From assembly GCF_049800835.1 (NCBI RefSeq), contig NZ_JBNAFU010000007.1:62001-126000 (forward strand): a stretch of 64,000 bases of DNA. Reading direction: 5' to 3'. Under the pieces are notes generated by a model that saw nothing but the letters and a program-made list of their open reading frames with translations, had not been told where the DNA came from and searched no databases. Position 1 is the first letter of the stretch. Every line of letters starts with the position of its first letter. This document shows, one piece after another, positions 17,426 through 26,935 of this stretch. Origin of the DNA: Dinoroseobacter sp049800835 (GTDB lineage: Bacteria > Pseudomonadota > Alphaproteobacteria > Rhodobacterales > Rhodobacteraceae). The position numbers and the translations under genes were made by a program.

Positions 17426-18277
17426 GTGACACACGGACTGAAGACATTCGCAGCATTGGCCGCAACCGGCTTGCTCATGGCATGCGATGGATCCGGCGGC
17501 GCGGATTTCGGATCCCCGCTCGGCGGGCGTGCGGTCACGACAGCGACGGTCGTCGACAGCAGCGGAAATCTGAGCATCGGGTCTCCGTCCAGCAGCAATC
17601 CGGTGACGGTCTCCCTGTCAACAGACGACGGAAGACCGGTGGCACTCGAAATCGATGCCTCGTCCAACAACCCGTCCTCCGTCGTACGCTTTGATGTCGC
17701 CCAGGGAGACACGGTGCAGGTCGGACCACTGACCACCACGTTCCGCAGTCAGGATGGCAGGGAATTTGCCGTGATCGTGAACCCCGAGGCCGTCGGTTTC
17801 GAACACCAGTCACTCGGCGCGTGGGGCAACACCATCGCCGTGTCCAACGGGACCCTCGGTGTGGCATCTTACGGCGACACGACACCGTCGGCCAGTATTC
17901 CGGCAGAAGGAACCAGCGCCAGTTACTCGGGTCTGTCCCTCGGATTTGCGGAGGTTGGCGGCACCAGCTTCGCCACCGAATCCGGCGTTCAGGTCAACAC
18001 GCCCGATTTCAAGTCGGTCACAATGGTCAGCACCGGAACGATCGGAAGTCCGTTGAACGCTGGCAGTAGCGGCGCTGTGGACCTGTCTTCTAGTCTTGAT
18101 TTCGGGTCAACGGGCACGATTTCCGGCAACGGGTTCCAAACCACCATCAACACGACCGGCTTGACCGGATCTGTCGATGGCCGATTCTACGGACCTGACG
18201 CCGAGGAGGTCGGTGGCACCTTTCGGGCAACAGGATCAGGCATAAACTATTTCGGCGCGTTCGGCGCCAATCAGTGA
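17426..18277 (+). CDS. TbpB-like surface lipoprotein, likely Slam substrate
   Basis: 283 aa. The GTG at 17426 (GAGGGA upstream) yields a lipoprotein signal, THGLKTFAALAATGLLMAC, with lipobox LMAC and a Gly/Ser-rich anchor. The rest is beta-strand and Gly/Ser-rich, with the TbpB-type barrel end SVDGRFYGPDAEEVGGTF and INYFGAFG. The match to the preceding gene covers the C-terminal third closely. Proteins with this barrel are flipped to the cell surface by Slam translocons, and the Slam start codon overlaps this stop (GTGA). No partner TonB receptor is nearby, so the ligand is unknown; binding of host transferrin is not implied. Confidence 0.83.
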   Translation: MTHGLKTFAALAATGLLMACDGSGGADFGSPLGGRAVTTATVVDSSGNLSIGSPSSSNPVTVSLSTDDGRPVALEIDASSNNPSSVVRFDVAQGDTVQVGPLTTTFRSQDGREFAVIVNPEAVGFEHQSLGAWGNTIAVSNGTLGVASYGDTTPSASIPAEGTSASYSGLSLGFAEVGGTSFATESGVQVNTPDFKSVTMVSTGTIGSPLNAGSSGAVDLSSSLDFGSTGTISGNGFQTTINTTGLTGSVDGRFYGPDAEEVGGTFRATGSGINYFGAFGANQ

Positions 18278-19530
18278 ACCTGGCGGGGCTGAGACGGCGC
18301 GCACGCGCGGCGATTGCCGCCGTTCTTCTGCTGGCCGCTCCCGTGCACGGGCAAAGCCTTGCGCCGGACCTGAACGACCCTGCTCAGATCGAACAGGTTT
18401 TCCGGGCCGGTTTGTCAGCCCTGAACGCCGGAAACAGCGCGGCGGCGGTTCAATACTTCACTGCCATTCTTGCCCGTGACCCCAGCCTGACGCGCGTGCG
18501 GCTGGAACTCGGGCGCGCCTACCTGGCGGCAGGAGAGTACGGGCGTGCCCGCGCGGAGTTCCTTGTCGCGCTGTCGGGCGACCTGCCCGCACCTGTCCGG
18601 CAAAACGTGCTGGGCTTCATCCGCGAAATCGACGCACGGCGCGGTTTTGAATGGGCCGCCGAGATTGCCCTGACAGAGGTTGGCGAAAGCAGGGACTTTG
18701 AGAGCGACACGCTCGACCTCGACTTCGGGTTCGGGCCGCTGCCTTTCACATTGAACCGCGACGACACCACGCGTCCGGGCCTCGAATACGCGCTGGAGGC
18801 CACCATGCGGGCGCCGCGTGGTACATTCCGCCCGGACACCGCGCTCGGATCACTGTTCGGAACGCTGTCGCTCAACGGGGTGGAGGCGTCGGGCAGTGAA
18901 CTGGATGAAACCATTTTAGGGTTTAGAACCGGCATCTTGCGCGCCGCACCTCAAGTGACTTATGGCGCCGCACTCGAAGGTTTCAGCCGCTTCAACGCGG
19001 GCCGTCATACAGAAAACCGCCTTGGTATCTCCGTGCAGGCGGAGCGCCGGTTTGCGACAGGTCAAACAGTGTTCGGTGTGCTGCGCGGGTCAGAGATTTC
19101 GCACCAGCGCGACAACAGTCTCGACGGCACGTTGGTCTTCGCTGTTCTGGGCACGCAACGCCCGTTTTCGAGCCGGGGCAGCATTGGGGCGGAAATACTG
19201 GCGGAGCGTCAGAACGTCGACAATCCGCTGGAAGATACGCGCCGCTACGGCCTGCGCGCTTTCGCATCGCTTGACGTTCGCGGTGGATTTACCCTGCGCC
19301 CCAGCCTTCTGCTGGAACAGCGCCGCTTCGTGAACCCGTCCCCGCTGCTCACGGGCAACCCCGACGAAGACAGCATCGAAGCCGCCCTGAGGATTGAGAA
19401 GAACGACCTGTTCTTCGCAGGCGGGTTCTCCCCGTTTCTCACGCTGGAAGCACGCCGCACGAAATCGGGGATAGACGCGTTCAGCTACCGCGAAAGCGGA
19501 GTGAGGTTCGGCTTCGAAAGCCGGTTCTGA
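18274..19530 (+). CDS. Slam-type surface lipoprotein assembly modifier (DUF560)
   Basis: 418 aa from a GTG overlapping the lipoprotein stop by 4 bp. There is a Sec signal (AAIAAVLLLAAPVHGQS), then a TPR-like N-terminal domain (about 35-115: NAGNSAAAVQYFTAILARDP, VRLELGRAYLAAGEYGRARAEF), then a C-terminal outer-membrane barrel (about 120-418) of alternating strands ending in GVRFGFESRF with the terminal aromatic residue used for BAM insertion. This TPR plus DUF560 barrel layout and length define Slam, which moves lipoproteins across the outer membrane. Two candidate cargoes lie immediately upstream. Slams are best known in Neisseria and Moraxella; here the setting is alphaproteobacterial. Confidence 0.86.
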   Translation: MNLAGLRRRARAAIAAVLLLAAPVHGQSLAPDLNDPAQIEQVFRAGLSALNAGNSAAAVQYFTAILARDPSLTRVRLELGRAYLAAGEYGRARAEFLVALSGDLPAPVRQNVLGFIREIDARRGFEWAAEIALTEVGESRDFESDTLDLDFGFGPLPFTLNRDDTTRPGLEYALEATMRAPRGTFRPDTALGSLFGTLSLNGVEASGSELDETILGFRTGILRAAPQVTYGAALEGFSRFNAGRHTENRLGISVQAERRFATGQTVFGVLRGSEISHQRDNSLDGTLVFAVLGTQRPFSSRGSIGAEILAERQNVDNPLEDTRRYGLRAFASLDVRGGFTLRPSLLLEQRRFVNPSPLLTGNPDEDSIEAALRIEKNDLFFAGGFSPFLTLEARRTKSGIDAFSYRESGVRFGFESRF

Positions 19531-19533
19531 AGC

Positions 19534-20724
19534 TCAGTAGCTGCGCGGCAGGCCAAGCACGTGCTGGCCGAGATAGGCAAAGATCATGTTCTTTGAGATC
19601 GGTGCCGTTTGATAAAGCCGCGCCTCCCGCCATTTCCGCTCGATCCCGTATTCGCGCGCAAAGGCGAACCCGCCATAAACCTGCATGCAAACCTCGGCCG
19701 CCTGCCAGGATGCGTCTGCCGCCAGCAGCTTTGCCATGTTCGCCTCCTCCGCGGCTTTGGCCCCGCTGTCGAACAACGCGGCGGCCTTGTTCACCATCAA
19801 CTCGGCGGCGCACATCTTGGCGTACGCCTCCGCGATCGGGAATTGCAGGCCCTGATTGGCGCCGATCGGTTTGCCGAACACATTTCGATCGTTGGCATAA
19901 TCGACCGCTTTCCGAATGAAGAACTTCGCGTCGCCAATACACTCGTAGGCAATCAAGATGCGCTCGGCGTTCATGCTGTCGACGATATACCTGAACCCGC
20001 GTCCTTCCTCCCCGATCAGGGTATCGGCGGGGATCTCCAGATTGTCGATGAACACCTCGCACGTGTTATGGTTGATCATCGCGTCGATCTTGCGCAGTTC
20101 GAGCCCATTGCCGAGCGCATCGCGCATATCCAGCAGGAACACCGACATCCCGTCAGACCGCTTCTTGCACTGGTCAGCCGGGGTCGTGCGCGCCAGCAAG
20201 AGCATCAGGTCGCTCTCCATCGCGCGGGAGGTCCAGACCTTCTGCCCGTTCACGAGGTATGTGCCATGCGCGGTTTTCTCGGCCCGGGTCTTGAGTTGTG
20301 TCGTGTCCGACCCTGTTGTCGGTTCGGTCACACCGAACGCCTGAAGGCGCAAATCACCTGACGCAAGGCCGGGCAGGTACCGCTCTTTCTGGGCATCCGA
20401 GCCATGCTTCAGGACCGTGCCCATCGTGTACATCTGCGCATGGCACGCGGCCGCGTTGCACCCGGTTTCGTGGATCGTTTCCAGAACGGCACCGGCTGCC
20501 GACAGCGGAAGCCCGGACCCGCCATAGGTTTCCGGGATCAACGCGCCCAGAAACCCGGCCTCGGTCAGGGTGCGCACGAAGTCCGTGGGATAGGCATCCT
20601 CTGCATCCAGCTTGGTCCAGTATTCGTTCGGAAACGCCTCGCACAGCTTGGCGACCGCCTCCCGGATGTCGTTCCATTGCGGGTTCACGGGCATCGAGAT
20701 CGCGTCCGGATCGATCTGGTTCAT
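19534..20724 (-). CDS. Acyl-CoA dehydrogenase
   Basis: 396 aa; the ATG at 20724 follows AAGGA by 9 bases. It is a FAD enzyme oxidising an acyl-CoA to the 2-enoyl-CoA. Signatures are FGVTEPTTGSDTTQL, VNGQKVWTSRA and VYGGFAFAREYGIERKWREA, whose R-D/E-A region is near the active site. It is the last gene of the leftward operon that starts at 26935 and carries an ABC transporter, a deacetylase and a CoA transferase. Substrate chain length is not evident; a short branched or dicarboxylic acyl-CoA would fit the context. Confidence 0.9.
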   Translation of the reverse strand: MNQIDPDAISMPVNPQWNDIREAVAKLCEAFPNEYWTKLDAEDAYPTDFVRTLTEAGFLGALIPETYGGSGLPLSAAGAVLETIHETGCNAAACHAQMYTMGTVLKHGSDAQKERYLPGLASGDLRLQAFGVTEPTTGSDTTQLKTRAEKTAHGTYLVNGQKVWTSRAMESDLMLLLARTTPADQCKKRSDGMSVFLLDMRDALGNGLELRKIDAMINHNTCEVFIDNLEIPADTLIGEEGRGFRYIVDSMNAERILIAYECIGDAKFFIRKAVDYANDRNVFGKPIGANQGLQFPIAEAYAKMCAAELMVNKAAALFDSGAKAAEEANMAKLLAADASWQAAEVCMQVYGGFAFAREYGIERKWREARLYQTAPISKNMIFAYLGQHVLGLPRSY

Positions 20725-20737
20725 GTTGCGCGTCCTT

Positions 20738-21925
20738 TCAGATGATATTGGCGGCGCGCAGGCGGGCGATCTCGTCAGTGCCCAGCCCGTGCTCTGCCAG
20801 AATGTCGTTTGTATGCTCGCCCGCATCCGGCGCACTCGCATACAGGCGCGGCGGTGTGCGAGACATGTTCAGAGGCTGCGCGACGAGCTTCGTCTCTCCG
20901 CGCACCGGATGCTGCACCGGCGCCGCCATGCCCAGATGCTGGACCTGCGGGTCGGCGAACACCTCGTCCATCGCATAGATCGGACCGGCGGGCACGCCGT
21001 GATCTTCCAGCGCCGTGACCCATTCTGCCGTTGTCCGCGCGGCAAAGACCGGACGCAAATGATCCCAAAGCGCGCCACGATGGGCGGTGCGGGCCTCCGG
21101 CGTGGCGTACTGCGGATGCTGCGCAAGGTCAGGCTCGCCGATCACATCGCAGAACGCCACCCATTGGCCCTGCCCGCCAACGCCAAGGTTCAGGTGGCCA
21201 TCGGCCGTGGCCACGACCCCCATCGGCGTCACGGTGGGGTGGTCGTTGCCGGAGGATCTCGGCACCTCGCCCTCGACCAGATAGCGCGCAGCCTGAAAAT
21301 CCATCAACGCGATCTGCGCCTGCAACAAAGACGTCGCAACCCACTGGCCCTCACCCGAGCGTTCGCGTTCGGCCAGAGCCACCAGAATACCCGTCGCGGC
21401 ATAAAGCCCGGATGTGCTGTCTGCCACGGCAGCCCCCGCGCGCATCGGGCCTGCGCCGGGCGTGCCGGTAACGCCCATCATCCCGCCCATCCCCTGCGCG
21501 ATCTGGTCAAACCCTGCGCGCTTTGCATAGGGCCCGTCCTGCCCAAACCCTGAAATCGACGCGAGGATGATCCGCGGGTTCACTGCGCGCAGGTCTTCAT
21601 AGGCAATGCGCAGCCGGTCCTTGACGTCAGGGCGAAAGTTTTCGACTACGACATCCGCCGTTTCGACCATCTTCAGGAACACCGCGCGCCCTTCGGGCGT
21701 CTTCAGGTTCAGTGTCAGCGACCGTTTGTTGCGATGCAGGTTCAGCATGTCGTAGCCATGGCGCGCGCCGGAAATGCCCGCATTGGGGTCTACGCCCTGA
21801 GGGGCTTCGATCTTGATCACATCCGCCCCGAAATCCGCGAGCACGCGACAACAGGTCGGCCCGGCGCGCACGCGGGTCAGATCCAGCACCTTGAGGTGCG
21901 CAAGGGCCACCGGGCGCTCGGTCAT
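20738..21925 (-). CDS. Class III CoA transferase (CaiB/BaiF family)
   Basis: 395 aa. It moves CoA between carboxylic acids. The N-terminal LKVLDLTRVRAGPTCCRVLADFGADVIKIE is the family signature, followed by NRNK-type LNLHRNKRSLTLNL (catalytic Asp region at VVVENFRPDVKDRL) and SGLYAATGILVALAER. Its start overlaps the deacetylase stop (ATGA). In this operon it probably activates the acid that the acyl-CoA dehydrogenase then oxidises. Confidence 0.92.
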   Translation of the reverse strand: MTERPVALAHLKVLDLTRVRAGPTCCRVLADFGADVIKIEAPQGVDPNAGISGARHGYDMLNLHRNKRSLTLNLKTPEGRAVFLKMVETADVVVENFRPDVKDRLRIAYEDLRAVNPRIILASISGFGQDGPYAKRAGFDQIAQGMGGMMGVTGTPGAGPMRAGAAVADSTSGLYAATGILVALAERERSGEGQWVATSLLQAQIALMDFQAARYLVEGEVPRSSGNDHPTVTPMGVVATADGHLNLGVGGQGQWVAFCDVIGEPDLAQHPQYATPEARTAHRGALWDHLRPVFAARTTAEWVTALEDHGVPAGPIYAMDEVFADPQVQHLGMAAPVQHPVRGETKLVAQPLNMSRTPPRLYASAPDAGEHTNDILAEHGLGTDEIARLRAANII

Positions 21926-22836
21926 GCGGCCATCACCGCCTCTGCCCCCGCAGCATCGGCGGCGGTGAACCAGTCGCCCATCTGGCTGGAGGTGACAAAC
22001 ACCGTGTCGTCGCGCGCCGCCAGCAGGTCCAGCGCCTGTTCAAAGCCCTGCGCGATATGCGGGACACCGATGATGTGGGGATGCAGGGCCAGCGTGACGA
22101 TGCGCGGCTGGCCTGTGCGCGCAATCTCGGCTTCATAGACCTTCAGCGTTGCCTCCACCCTCTTGAGGTATTCATCCGTCGATCCGCTCTGGATCGCGTA
22201 AACAGGCACATCGTTCAACTCGAATGTATAGGGCAACCCGACAAGCGGCCCATGATCGGTGCGCATCCAGAACGGCAGGTCATCCAATGGCCAGTCGTGA
22301 AGGAACTCGATGCCCTCTTGCTTGAGGATATCCGGCGTGTCCATTGTCTCGCCCAGCCCGCAGCCCAGCCACGCGCGCGGGCGCGCCCCGGTGATCTGCG
22401 CCAGTCGGTCCAGGCTTTGAACAATCACCGCGCGCTCGTCTTCGACGGCTTTCAGGCTCTGCTGAAACCAGCCGTGGCCCACCAGTTCCCAGCCTGCGTC
22501 CACGACCGCCGACATCAAAGACGGATAGACGTCGGCAACCTGTGCGTTGATGAACGCCGACGCCGCAATCCCGCGCGCCGCCAGCATGCTCATGATCCGG
22601 GGCATGCCACAGCGCATGCCGTATTCCACCCAGGCATAGTTGGGAACGTCGGGCGGGGCCGGCGCCGCACCGTGAGGCGGCGGGATAATGCCACGCGGCA
22701 TGGGGCGGTCGAACGGCCAGTATTCAATATTCATGGCCACGTGCACGATCATCTTCTTGCCGGCCAGAGGTGGCAGCGGAGCGCGATCGGGGGCGAACTG
22801 ATAGGGGACACGGGGGTTGGACCACATTTCCTGCAC
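21922..22836 (-). CDS. PuuE-like polysaccharide-deacetylase-fold hydrolase
   Basis: 304 aa. The NodB-homology fold is recognised from MNIEYWPFDRPMPRG, IAASAFINAQVADVYP, WELVGHGWFQQS and RIVTLALHPHIIGVP. The set resembles the subgroup that includes PuuE allantoinase and cyclic-imide hydrolases rather than chitin deacetylases, and there is no signal peptide, so a cytoplasmic amide- or ring-opening role is more likely than sugar deacetylation. Start is a GTG at 22836; an ATG at 22827 is possible. It lies between the ABC ATPase gene and the CoA transferase. Confidence 0.78.
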   Translation of the reverse strand: MQEMWSNPRVPYQFAPDRAPLPPLAGKKMIVHVAMNIEYWPFDRPMPRGIIPPPHGAAPAPPDVPNYAWVEYGMRCGMPRIMSMLAARGIAASAFINAQVADVYPSLMSAVVDAGWELVGHGWFQQSLKAVEDERAVIVQSLDRLAQITGARPRAWLGCGLGETMDTPDILKQEGIEFLHDWPLDDLPFWMRTDHGPLVGLPYTFELNDVPVYAIQSGSTDEYLKRVEATLKVYEAEIARTGQPRIVTLALHPHIIGVPHIAQGFEQALDLLAARDDTVFVTSSQMGDWFTAADAAGAEAVMAA

Positions 22837-22838
22837 CG

Positions 22839-23939
22839 TCAGCTGGTGTGCAGGCGGATGGCCTCGGGCTGCCAGTGCAGCCGCACCGGATCACCGGGCG
22901 TCGGCAGGTCATCTACCGCGTCGGAGATCGTGCGCGAGATCATTTCAACGCCGTTGGGCAGCCGCACCAGGTGCGATGTCGTCAGGCCCAGATACACGGC
23001 CTCGTCGTAACTGCCGAGGATCGAATGCCCGTCGCCCGCATTGTTGGACCCGTTCACGCGGCTCAGTTGCACGAGCTCGGACCGGATCGACAGATCGACG
23101 GGCTGGCCATGGGTCACCTCTTGCCCGCGCTTCTGCACGACGAGCTGCGATCCTGCGACATCAACCGTGCAGGACACGCCATTCACCTGCGAGACCTTGC
23201 CCGACAGCAAGTTGTTTTCGCCAACAAACCCTGCCGTGAACTTCTTGATGGGCGCGCGGTAGATCTCGCGTGCGGCGCCCTGCTCCACCAGTTCTCCGTC
23301 GGCGACCAGCGCGATACGATCTGCCACTGTCATCGCCTCTTCCTGGTTGTGGGTGACGTGGATGAAGGTGATCCCAACCTTTTCCTGCAGGTGTTTCAAC
23401 TCAAGACACATGTCCTTGCGCAACTGCGCATCGAGGGCTGCCAAGGGCTCGTCCAGCAACAGGATATCACGGTCCAGAACCAGCGCGCGCGCCAGTTGCA
23501 CGCGCTGTTGCTGGCCCCCAGACAGCTCATGTGGCTTGCGCTCGGCAAAGCCGCCAAGTCCAACCACATCCATCATTGCAGCGGCCTTTTCCTGCGCGGT
23601 CTTCTTGTCGACGCCTGCCACCTTCAGGCCGTACGCCACGTTTTGCAGCACCGTCATATGCGGGAAGAGCGCGTAGGCCTGAAACACCATCGTCGTCGGG
23701 CGCTTGTCGGGGGGAAGATGCCCCATCTCCTGCCCGTGAAGCAACACCTGCCCCTCAGTGGGACGATGGAACCCGCCAATAGTGCGCAGCAAGGTCGTCT
23801 TGCCGCCACCCGATGGCCCCAACAGAACGAAATACTCGCCCGCAGCAATTGTCAGGTCAACGCCGCGCAACGCTTTGACGGGCCCGTAATGCTTGGAGAG
23901 GTTCTTAACCTCCACTGCCGGTGTTTGGATCTCGGACAT
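22839..23939 (-). CDS. ABC transporter ATPase, spermidine/putrescine (PotA) type
   Basis: 366 aa. Walker A is GPSGGGKTT, the signature is LSGGQQQRVQLARAL, Walker B is ILLLDEPLAALD, and the H-loop is HVTHNQEEAM. A C-terminal TOBE-like domain (about 280-360) matches the PotA/FbpC branch. It energises the two permeases encoded upstream (24841 and 25769). The ATG at 23939 lies 11 bp after the permease stop. Imported compounds in this class include polyamines, but sequence alone does not say which. Confidence 0.93.
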   Translation of the reverse strand: MSEIQTPAVEVKNLSKHYGPVKALRGVDLTIAAGEYFVLLGPSGGGKTTLLRTIGGFHRPTEGQVLLHGQEMGHLPPDKRPTTMVFQAYALFPHMTVLQNVAYGLKVAGVDKKTAQEKAAAMMDVVGLGGFAERKPHELSGGQQQRVQLARALVLDRDILLLDEPLAALDAQLRKDMCLELKHLQEKVGITFIHVTHNQEEAMTVADRIALVADGELVEQGAAREIYRAPIKKFTAGFVGENNLLSGKVSQVNGVSCTVDVAGSQLVVQKRGQEVTHGQPVDLSIRSELVQLSRVNGSNNAGDGHSILGSYDEAVYLGLTTSHLVRLPNGVEMISRTISDAVDDLPTPGDPVRLHWQPEAIRLHTS

Positions 23940-23950
23940 GGGTGGCCCCC

Positions 23951-24841
23951 TCAGGTCGACATCACCGGCTCGGCCTTCGCACGGGCAACGCGCGTCAGGC
24001 TCTCGGACCGGATCAGGGTGAAAACGATGATGCTGCCGATGATCGCAATGGCCACGAAGGCCACCATGGAGGACATCGCGTAGCTTTGCGGCGACATGCC
24101 TGTGTTGAGCATCTGGCTGATCAGCACGGTGGTGAATGTGTCGAACCCGCCCTTCAGCAGGCTGGTGCGCGTGTATTCGTTGAAACACAGGATGATACAG
24201 AACGAACAGGCACTGAATACTCCGGCGCGGATCTGCGGGAACTCGATATCCCAGAATGCGCGCCACCCATCTGCGCCACAGGCCCGCGCCGCCTCGGTCT
24301 GCTCCGTGCGGTAGCGGCCCATCGTGATCAGCACCACGATGAAGGCATAGGGAATGGTGTAGATGATCAGACCGACCGTCGCGGTGAAGAAACTCAGCCG
24401 GAACCAGCCATCAAACATCGCCGTGCCCAACTGGTCCCCCAGCCAGATGAACGTGGCGTTCAATGACTTGAAATAGACCAGCAGGGCCGAGCCAAGAATA
24501 TCTGGCGGGACGAACAACGGGGCCAGCAGCAGGAACACAATCGGCAGTTTGTTCTGCGCGGTCTTGTAGTACTTGGCCGCCAGCACCGCGAAGGGCACAG
24601 TGATGCAAGTTACGACGATCGCCAGTGAAAACGTCCACCGCAGCGCGTTCAGAAGCAGCGTGTCGGAAAACACGAGCCGGTACCATTCCCACGTGAAATC
24701 ATAGGCCCGCGCCCCGAACCCGTTCGCATTGAACGAGATGTACATCACGTAGAGCACCGGGCTCATCAGCGTGACCACCAGCAGCAGCATGTAGGCCCAT
24801 TTCAACCGGTAGAGCCACGGATTTGCATATTCTTCGGTCAT
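23951..24841 (-). CDS. ABC transporter permease, PotC type
   Basis: 296 aa with six hydrophobic segments beginning LKWAYMLLLVVTLMSPVLYV. The EAA loop is visible as EAARACGADGWRAFWDIEFPQI (coupling to the ATPase). GAGGGG lies 7 nt before the ATG. It is the second inner-membrane half of the importer. Confidence 0.92.
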   Translation of the reverse strand: MTEEYANPWLYRLKWAYMLLLVVTLMSPVLYVMYISFNANGFGARAYDFTWEWYRLVFSDTLLLNALRWTFSLAIVVTCITVPFAVLAAKYYKTAQNKLPIVFLLLAPLFVPPDILGSALLVYFKSLNATFIWLGDQLGTAMFDGWFRLSFFTATVGLIIYTIPYAFIVVLITMGRYRTEQTEAARACGADGWRAFWDIEFPQIRAGVFSACSFCIILCFNEYTRTSLLKGGFDTFTTVLISQMLNTGMSPQSYAMSSMVAFVAIAIIGSIIVFTLIRSESLTRVARAKAEPVMST

Positions 24842-24851
24842 GCGCGGCCCC

Positions 24852-25769
24852 TCAGTTCAGCGGTGTCAGGATCTTAGTGAGGTCGAACACGCGGTGGCCG
24901 ATATAAAGCAGCCCCATCAACGTCGCCATCATGATCGCGCTCACCGCCATGGCGAGCGGGAAGTCGAGCGCGGTGATCGCCTGCGTCGCGATCAGACCCG
25001 CATTCACAGCCCCCGGTCCGCCGAGAATATTGGGCAACAGCGCCACGCCCAACCCGTTGACAAAGATGAACACGGCCCCGGCGAAAATACCCGGTGCGGC
25101 CAGCGGCAGGATCACATCCGTGAACCGACGGCGGAAGCCGACGCCAAGGTCATCGCAGACCTCGAAGATAAACTTCGGCACCGCCTCCATCGCGAGGAAT
25201 CCGGCAAAGACGATGAACGGCAGGAAGCTCAGGACCTCGCCAATCACCACGCCCGTATGCGTGTAAAGGAGCGAGGTGATCGGTTCATCAATCAGGCCCC
25301 AGTCCATCAGGGTGGAGTTCACAAGGCCATTGCGCTGCAACACCGGGCGCAGGGCAAAGACGCGAATGATCTCGGACACCATGAAAGGCAGAATGAACAG
25401 CAGAATAACGCGGTGCTGGGCCACTTGCGGAATGGATTTTCGAATGAATACAGCAACCGGAAAGCCGAAGATGAAACAGATCACCACCGCAATGGCGGAG
25501 TATTTCATCGAGGTCAGGAAATTCTCAAGCCGGGCTGAGAAAAAGAAGTTCTGGTAGGAGAAAAGGGTGAACCCCGGCTCCATCCAGAACATTGTCCGCT
25601 CGAACACGGAGAACACCACCGTCAATGCCATCGGGATCGCAAAGAAGACGACCATGAAGGCCAGCGGTGCGTAAAACGCCCATCGCCCGGCGCGCGCGCG
25701 CCAGACGGAGGCTGTTTCCCCGGCCGGGCGCGCGGCCTGACCGGGAGAGTTCGTGCTGAGCGTGGCCAC
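24852..25769 (-). CDS. ABC transporter permease, PotB type
   Basis: 305 aa, about six TM helices (FYAPLAFMVVFFAIPMALTVVF at the start) and an EAA loop near EVCDDLGVGFRRRFTDVILP. The GTG at 25769 is the likely start because it lies 2 bp after the preceding TAA; an ATG at 25841 would run deep into the binding-protein gene. The ribosome site at 25769 is weak, so translation may be coupled to the upstream gene. Confidence 0.88.
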   Translation of the reverse strand: MATLSTNSPGQAARPAGETASVWRARAGRWAFYAPLAFMVVFFAIPMALTVVFSVFERTMFWMEPGFTLFSYQNFFFSARLENFLTSMKYSAIAVVICFIFGFPVAVFIRKSIPQVAQHRVILLFILPFMVSEIIRVFALRPVLQRNGLVNSTLMDWGLIDEPITSLLYTHTGVVIGEVLSFLPFIVFAGFLAMEAVPKFIFEVCDDLGVGFRRRFTDVILPLAAPGIFAGAVFIFVNGLGVALLPNILGGPGAVNAGLIATQAITALDFPLAMAVSAIMMATLMGLLYIGHRVFDLTKILTPLN

Positions 25770-25771
25770 GT

Positions 25772-26935
25772 TTAAGCGGCCTGAACCTGCGCCCACCAAT
25801 CCTGGTAGGCCCGGATATTGGTCGGGAACACGTTCTGCCACGCGTTGCCGGTGTTTGCCATGCGGGCTTCCTTACGCGCCAAGCGCTCGACCAATGTCGA
25901 CTTGGTATCGTCGTCGAAGTCTGCCGGGTTGGCCTCGATGTAGTCGTTCACCCCGGTCATTTGCGGGGTAAAGCCCAGGCCCGCCAGCGTACGAGAACCG
26001 AACCACGGATCGAGGTACAGGTTCGCGAGCGCGTAGAACGCGTCTTCCATCCCCCGCTCCTGACCGCCGCGGGTCAGCATGATGACGTTGTTCCAGCTCT
26101 GGTGGCCTTCTTTCATCGTACCATACCGGATGTCCGCGCCGTTCTTGCGCGACGCCACGATCTGGATCGGCTCCCAGCAGGAGGACACGAGCACCTCTTC
26201 GGAGGCCAGCAGATCCACGCCGTTCTGGAACCCGTCCCAGAAGGTGCGGAAATGGCCCTTCTTCTTCAGGTCGATCAGGAACTGGCAGACACCCTTGACC
26301 TCGGCCTCGGTCATGTCGGACGGGTTCTCGATGTCCTGCTTGCCCGACTGCTTGAGGTAGACGGCGGTATTGGTCAGCGTCGGGCCGTAATCGTTCTGCA
26401 TAGCCGCGCGGCCGCGGAACTGCTCATCAAACAGCGCTTCCCATGTGTTCAGCTCTTCGCCGACCACATCGTGGTTGAACGCAAGGCTGTCGGCGTTCGA
26501 GATATACGGGATCGCGACCAGCTTGCCCTCGTATCGGATCGTGTCGAAGGACGTGCCGCCCTCCTGATAGGATGCCAGCAGGTTGCCCCAATTGGGAATA
26601 CGGCTCGGTTCCAGCTCGACAATCGCGTTCTGCGAGGCCAACGCGTCTTCCATGCCGCCACCGTTGTCCGTCATCGCGTCATAGAGCGCATTCCCATCGC
26701 CGACGACCATCTTCTGGATGGCTTCATCCGCGCGGGCGGACTTGGCGATATTGGCGATAGAGATGCCGGCCTGGCTTTCCATGTCGGACCAGTCCTGGTT
26801 GCCGACGCGCGCGATGCCCGGTGCCCAGAATTTCAAGGCCTCGGACGCCATCGCGCGGCTGCCCAGTGCGGTTGTGGCGGCAGCGGCGCCCATGGTCGCC
26901 ATGAATTGACGGCGATTGAAGTCGAGTTGATCCAT
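25772..26935 (-). CDS. ABC transporter substrate-binding protein, PotD/F type
   Basis: 387 aa. A strong AGGAGGT precedes the ATG at 26935. The N-terminus is a Tat-type signal (DFNRRQFMATMGAAAATTALG). The mature protein has the type II binding fold typical of extracellular family 1/polyamine receptors (FWAPGIARVGNQDWSD, VELEPSRIPNWGNL, VAIPYISNADSLAFN, LVSSCWEPIQIV). It is the first gene of the leftward operon and has no stem-loop after it, unlike the TRAP and TTT binding proteins in this window. Confidence 0.9.
   Translation of the reverse strand: MDQLDFNRRQFMATMGAAAATTALGSRAMASEALKFWAPGIARVGNQDWSDMESQAGISIANIAKSARADEAIQKMVVGDGNALYDAMTDNGGGMEDALASQNAIVELEPSRIPNWGNLLASYQEGGTSFDTIRYEGKLVAIPYISNADSLAFNHDVVGEELNTWEALFDEQFRGRAAMQNDYGPTLTNTAVYLKQSGKQDIENPSDMTEAEVKGVCQFLIDLKKKGHFRTFWDGFQNGVDLLASEEVLVSSCWEPIQIVASRKNGADIRYGTMKEGHQSWNNVIMLTRGGQERGMEDAFYALANLYLDPWFGSRTLAGLGFTPQMTGVNDYIEANPADFDDDTKSTLVERLARKEARMANTGNAWQNVFPTNIRAYQDWWAQVQAA

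Noticed and set aside
22770..24083. 437-codon frame across the ABC ATPase gene
   Set aside because: It is antisense to the ATPase and deacetylase, and both are clear; the frame is His/Gln/Arg-rich.
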